Source: Maritimibacter sp. DP1N21-5
Lineage (GTDB): Bacteria > Pseudomonadota > Alphaproteobacteria > Rhodobacterales > Rhodobacteraceae
Reading direction: 5' to 3'
DNA: 64,000 nt
Assembly: GCF_019218295.1 (NCBI RefSeq)
Contig: NZ_JAHUZF010000006.1
Span: 1,612,001 to 1,676,000 of the forward strand
Part shown: in pieces, positions 60,682-64,000 of the stretch
Layout: every line of letters begins with the position of its first letter
Numbering within the stretch: the first letter of the stretch is position 1
The notes under the pieces: generated by a model
Told to the model about the DNA's origin: nothing
Seen by the model: the letters and a program-made list of their open reading frames with translations, nothing else
Databases searched by the model: none
Position numbers and translations under genes: made by a program

Positions 60682-61734
60682 CTAGATCCGCGCGCCCATG
60701 ATGGCGGCTTCCGCCTGCGTGAGGAGCCGGCGCGCGGGCATGCCATAGGTGCCGATGCCTGAGCTCAACTCCGGGGCCACCGCGAACAGGCGGTCGCGTT
60801 GCGCATCCTCGACGGCGGCAAGCGCTTCGCCTTCGGGCAGGAAGCTCTCGGTCTCGAGGCCGTTGGCGAAGACCACTTCGTGCCGGGGCAGCATCAGGTG
60901 AACATAGGTCACCTCGCTCACCCCCACATCGCGCACCACCCGGCGGTCGTCGATCAGGTCACGCGCAGCGACAAGCACCTCATCGGTCCCGAACAGGTCG
61001 AGTGCGTGCCGGCCCTTGAGCAGCAGTCGATGCGCGGGCGACACCACGAGCGTGCCGTCCGGGCGATCGACGCCTAGCGCGCCGGGAGCGAGACGCACGG
61101 GGCGCAGTTCCGGCATCGCGAAAAGCCGCGCACCAGAGACACGCTTGGCCCCGATCCAGAGGACCTCCTGAAATCCGTTGTCCTTGGTCTGGACCCGATC
61201 GCCTTCGCGAATGTCCTCGACCGCCACGTCGCCCTGCTCGCAACGGATGCGCGTGCCGGGCGTGAAGCAGATCACGCCGGTCGGCTGGTCCGTGACACGG
61301 TTGACTTCGGCCGCCTCGACCTTGGCCTCGACGACCCAGAGATCGGTTTTGGCAGGCGGCATCCCTTCGCAGAACATCACCAAAGGCGCGCGCCCGTCGC
61401 GGTCGATGAGCAGCGCGGGATAGGTCTTGTAGCCATCGGTGACGGTGAACCCCTGTTCGAAGATCGCCGGCGGTTCGCCCGGCGGTGCCACCCCGATGGG
61501 CAGCGCCGGGCCAAGGATGCGGCGCACCTTGCGCGCCGCCCGTCCGCGGATGTCTGCCTCTCCCTCGCTCAGCCCCAGCTTCAGAACGCCCTGCGGACCA
61601 TCGACCCGCACCGCCGTTCCCTGCCAACGCCAACTCGCACCCACACCCAACGACCCCCGAGGCGCATGCGCCAGGCCGTCAACTTCCGTCTGATGCCAAG
61701 AGATGACAAACGAGCCTGATATGCCCGTCATCAT
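60682..61734 (-). CDS. Hint (hedgehog/intein) domain protein
   Basis: A 350-residue protein whose central part (about 154-300) is a Hint_2 domain: CFTPGTRI with the nucleophilic Cys at the start, DIREGDRVQT, VSPAHRLLL and VHLMLPRHEVVFANGLETES near the C-terminal edge. In many Roseobacter proteins this domain is fused to other domains; here about 150 residues precede it (GSFVISWHQTEVDGLAH) with no recognised family. No signal peptide is visible. Whether it self-cleaves is not known. Start ATG at 61734 (or the next ATG). Confidence 0.82.
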   Translation of the reverse strand: MMTGISGSFVISWHQTEVDGLAHAPRGSLGVGASWRWQGTAVRVDGPQGVLKLGLSEGEADIRGRAARKVRRILGPALPIGVAPPGEPPAIFEQGFTVTDGYKTYPALLIDRDGRAPLVMFCEGMPPAKTDLWVVEAKVEAAEVNRVTDQPTGVICFTPGTRIRCEQGDVAVEDIREGDRVQTKDNGFQEVLWIGAKRVSGARLFAMPELRPVRLAPGALGVDRPDGTLVVSPAHRLLLKGRHALDLFGTDEVLVAARDLIDDRRVVRDVGVSEVTYVHLMLPRHEVVFANGLETESFLPEGEALAAVEDAQRDRLFAVAPELSSGIGTYGMPARRLLTQAEAAIMGARI

Positions 61735-61876
61735 GCCTGTATGTCTGCCTTTGCTCGTGCCGGCCGGGACGATGCCCGGACCGATCTTTATGGGGGCAGG
61801 CTAACATGTGTGAACGAAGCTGTTAAGAATTTTGTCACGGTCTTTCAGGGGCGTGGCAAAGGTGCCTCATCCAAGG

Positions 61877-62839
61877 TCAGAAGCTGAAGCGCAGCTGAAC
61901 CGATCCCACGACCTGCCCCTGCGGCTGGGCCGTAAACTCCCGAGACAGATAGGTCGCGCCATAAAAGACCGAGAAACCGCCCCAGTCATACATGACCCCG
62001 CCGCGCAGCCGCGCGCGCAAAGGCTCGACCCCATAGGCGGGGGACGGCAGGTAGGTGGAGTAGAACACGCGTGAGACGTCCATGCCGATGAGCCCCGACA
62101 ATCCCGGCGGGTTTGCGCGTTTGACCGTGCCATAGATCTGTCCGGTCACGGCATCGCGCGCGAAAATCCCGTTCTTGAACCCGTTTCCGATGAGCAGGTC
62201 GAACCCGATCTGCGCGTAGCCCTCGAGCCCCGCGTGAACGACGGCATAGTTGCGCACCGTGACCAGATCGCTCACGGGCCAGCGATAGGCGACCTCGCCG
62301 TGAAGGAGCGGCATGATCCGGTTGCCGATCTGCGCGCCGAGGACGGCTGGGGACGCCCGGTCGGACCGCAGACGCGCGTGGAGACGGTCCTGAAAGGCGA
62401 GCACGCCGGTATTCGGCCCGACTGCCTCGACCCCGAGGCCGAGATCGAACTCCCAGGCCCCGCGCATTACCCGGTTGTGGACCGCGCCCCGCAGAACGCC
62501 TGCTGCACGCCGGTCTCCGGCCGCCGGGGCAGCGGTGTTTGCGGGGGTGATGATCTGGTAGCCGCTGCGCAGTTCGAACAACCGCCCGAATTCATAGGGC
62601 GGCGATCTGAGCCCCTTGGGACCGAAGAGCAGCGAGAGCGAATTGGAACTGGTCTGCCAGCGGTCCTGACGGTCGCCATAGAAATCGTTGTTGGACAGGG
62701 CGCCCCAGCCGACGAAACCCCAGCCGGCGTCCGCCTGAGCACGCGCAGGCAGGGCCACGAGGCCGCCCCCGAGACCCAGAACAATCAGAACCACCAGACG
62801 CAAGACGAAGCCCAGCGGACGTTGGAAGGACACAGACAT
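61877..62839 (-). CDS. LpxR-family outer-membrane lipid A deacylase
   Basis: A 320-residue protein, predicted 3'-O-deacylase of lipid A by family. After a signal peptide (1-34, ending ARAQ) it resembles LpxR/DUF2219: GALSNNDFYGDRQDRWQTSS (Asn-Asp pair at 51-52 and Thr 63) and LGVEAVGPNTG...QDRLHA with His near 154, which line up with known LpxR active-site residues, then alternating beta-strands ending in Phe (QLRFSF), typical of outer-membrane barrels. The start at 62839 has GGAG six bases upstream. Divergent from a LysR gene. Confidence 0.8.
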   Translation of the reverse strand: MSVSFQRPLGFVLRLVVLIVLGLGGGLVALPARAQADAGWGFVGWGALSNNDFYGDRQDRWQTSSNSLSLLFGPKGLRSPPYEFGRLFELRSGYQIITPANTAAPAAGDRRAAGVLRGAVHNRVMRGAWEFDLGLGVEAVGPNTGVLAFQDRLHARLRSDRASPAVLGAQIGNRIMPLLHGEVAYRWPVSDLVTVRNYAVVHAGLEGYAQIGFDLLIGNGFKNGIFARDAVTGQIYGTVKRANPPGLSGLIGMDVSRVFYSTYLPSPAYGVEPLRARLRGGVMYDWGGFSVFYGATYLSREFTAQPQGQVVGSVQLRFSF

Positions 62840-62984
62840 CATATTCTCCCGGCCCCCACCAGGTTCGTTTTGCCTATCGGCATTTCCGATTCGAGCCGAG
62901 TCATTTGTGGCGAAATCGTGGCTTTGCCCGATCGCCCCTACCCCGCGCTGCACTTTGGCCTTAGGTTTCAAAGGGAAGCGTCCT

Positions 62985-63908
62985 TTGAGCCTCCAGACCA
63001 TGCTCCCCAAGCTCGACATGTTCCTAGCCCTCGCCAAGCACCGTCACTTCGGGCGGGCGGCTGAAAGCCTTGGCATCACGCAGCCCACGCTGTCGGCGGG
63101 GATCAAGCAGCTCGAGGCCGAGCTTGGCGTGAAGCTCGTGTCGCGCGGGGCGCGGTTCGGAGGACTCACCCCCGAGGGTCAGCGCGCCCTGGTCTGGGCG
63201 CGCCAGATCGTGGGCGACGCGCGGCGTCTGAAAGACGAGATGCGGTTCTCGCGCGAAGGGCTGTCGGGCCATCTCACGCTCGCCACGATCCCCACGGCGC
63301 TCACCTGGGCCTCGCGGCTGACGGCGCGTTTCGCCGCCGACCATCCCAACGTGCGCTTCACCGTGCTGTCGCGCGCATCGAGCGAGATCCTCGACATGCT
63401 GGAATCGCTCGAAGCCGATGTCGGCCTGTCCTATCTCGACAACGAACCACTGGGGCGCGTAGCGACGGAAGCGCTCTACCGGGAAACCTACGCCCTCGTC
63501 TGTCGCGAAGGCAGCCGTTATGCGGACCCGGGCCTTGCCACGACCAAGGGCACAATCAGCTGGGCGCAGGCGGCGGAAGAAGAACTGTGCCTGCTAACCC
63601 CCGACATGCAGAACCGGCGCATCATCAACCGGGCCTTTATGGAGGCGGGCGTCTCCCCGCCCGCACGGATGGAATCCAATTCCACCGTGGTGCTCGTCAG
63701 CCTCGTGGAACAGGGCGGCTGGGCCACGATCCTGCCCTCCGACATGGCCGAGGCACTCGCTCGCGGACGGCCCTTGGTGGTGCGCCCCATCGACAACCCC
63801 TTGCCGGGGCCGAGTGTCGGGCTCGTCGCGCCGCATCAGGAACCCCAGACCCCGGTGATCGCAGCGCTCATGGAGGCGGCGCGCGCACTCGCTGGTCAGG
63901 ACCGCTGA
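62985..63908 (+). CDS. LysR-family transcriptional regulator
   Basis: A regulator of about 307 residues: N-terminal winged helix (MFLALAKHRHFGRAAESLGITQPTLSAGIKQLE) and a C-terminal inducer domain with the LTPEGQ, SSEILDMLES and GWATILPSDMA segments. The start is probably TTG 62985 (MSLQTMLPK) with AGGGAA upstream; ATG at 63000 is an alternative. It is divergent from the LpxR-like gene by 145 bp. A LysR-like dyad follows its stop, suggesting the target operon lies just outside the window. Confidence 0.9.
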   Translation: MSLQTMLPKLDMFLALAKHRHFGRAAESLGITQPTLSAGIKQLEAELGVKLVSRGARFGGLTPEGQRALVWARQIVGDARRLKDEMRFSREGLSGHLTLATIPTALTWASRLTARFAADHPNVRFTVLSRASSEILDMLESLEADVGLSYLDNEPLGRVATEALYRETYALVCREGSRYADPGLATTKGTISWAQAAEEELCLLTPDMQNRRIINRAFMEAGVSPPARMESNSTVVLVSLVEQGGWATILPSDMAEALARGRPLVVRPIDNPLPGPSVGLVAPHQEPQTPVIAALMEAARALAGQDR

Positions 63909-63919
63909 ACAGCTTATTC

Positions 63920-63938
63920 CGATAGAGAAACCCTATCG
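63920..63938. promoter_or_regulatory. LysR-type dyad before an unseen downstream gene
   Basis: CGATAG-N7-CTATCG, a 6-bp perfect dyad containing the T-N11-A LysR pattern, 12 bp after the regulator stop codon. A TTGACG (63940-63945) follows directly and could be a -35 element for a plus-strand gene past the window edge. Confidence 0.55.
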
Positions 63939-64000
63939 CTTGACGGATTTACGATATTGATCTGACGACCAAGTTGATCGAAAATCCGCGCGACTTCGGA

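Overview
The window is high-GC DNA with almost no spare space, typical of a Rhodobacteraceae chromosome (Roseobacter group or a close relative). Signs of this are an F1-only atpHAGDC operon, a Paracoccus-type cytochrome c550, a CIRCE element in front of groESL, a perfect CtrA-type box, an FNR-type box before the aa3 oxidase gene, a Hint-domain protein, and S4 and ClpA sequences of alphaproteobacterial type. Nothing looks like a prophage, IS element, CRISPR array or classical genomic island. It reads as core chromosome with some poorly described envelope and regulatory genes.

Layout. 1-4437 (minus): atpH-A-G-D, with atpD cut by the window edge. 4727-10553: methyltransferase, glyoxalase II, ClpA, a DUF2125 protein and a ChaC-type cyclotransferase. 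10613-16362: an envelope block in which an ExbB/MotA-like channel and a coiled-coil OmpA/MotB-like partner (plus) face an M23 peptidase, a lipase-like hydrolase and a secreted bactofilin-like membrane protein (minus). 16550-18590: groESL with its promoter and CIRCE. 18748-24665: a small secreted protein, a thioesterase, and a minus-strand cluster of ornithine decarboxylase-like, form II CoxL-like and DUF2235 genes. 24780-31274: Lrp/AsnC regulator, phosphoglucomutase, ValRS and RibF. 31329-33030: scoAB and tRNA-Leu(GAG).

33145-36428: DUF2306 membrane protein divergent from a membrane-bound LytTR regulator, then lipB and a membrane-anchored nitroreductase. 36607-40971: cytochrome c550, a PL7-like polysaccharide lyase candidate, ctaD with a complex regulatory region, and two membrane genes. 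40988-44479: MFS exporter, yqeY-like gene and carA. 44505-47212: a CtrA box, a glycosyltransferase 2 with an N-terminal MshEN-like domain, and a GntR regulator. 47325-50962: HAD nucleotidase, ubiquinone-type hydroxylase, two small membrane proteins and a dienelactone hydrolase. 50974-55589: hisC, a tyrA-like gene, an extensin/M15-like protein and a class V aminotransferase. 55892-64000: a DUF4394 protein, an unknown membrane protein, rpsD with a long leader carrying a palindromic repeat, rsgA, a Hint protein, an LpxR-family protein and a LysR regulator.

Most genes are housekeeping: energy (ATP synthase, ctaD, cytochrome c550), translation (valS, rpsD, rsgA, tRNA-Leu), folding and proteolysis (groESL, clpA) and cofactors (ribF, lipB, ubiquinone). 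The best candidates for undescribed biology are the CtrA-box/MshEN-GT2 gene, the non-flagellar stator-like pair, the ODC/CoxL/DUF2235 cluster, the LytTR/DUF2306 pair, and the rpsD leader. All functional calls come from reading motifs by eye; no database search was run.
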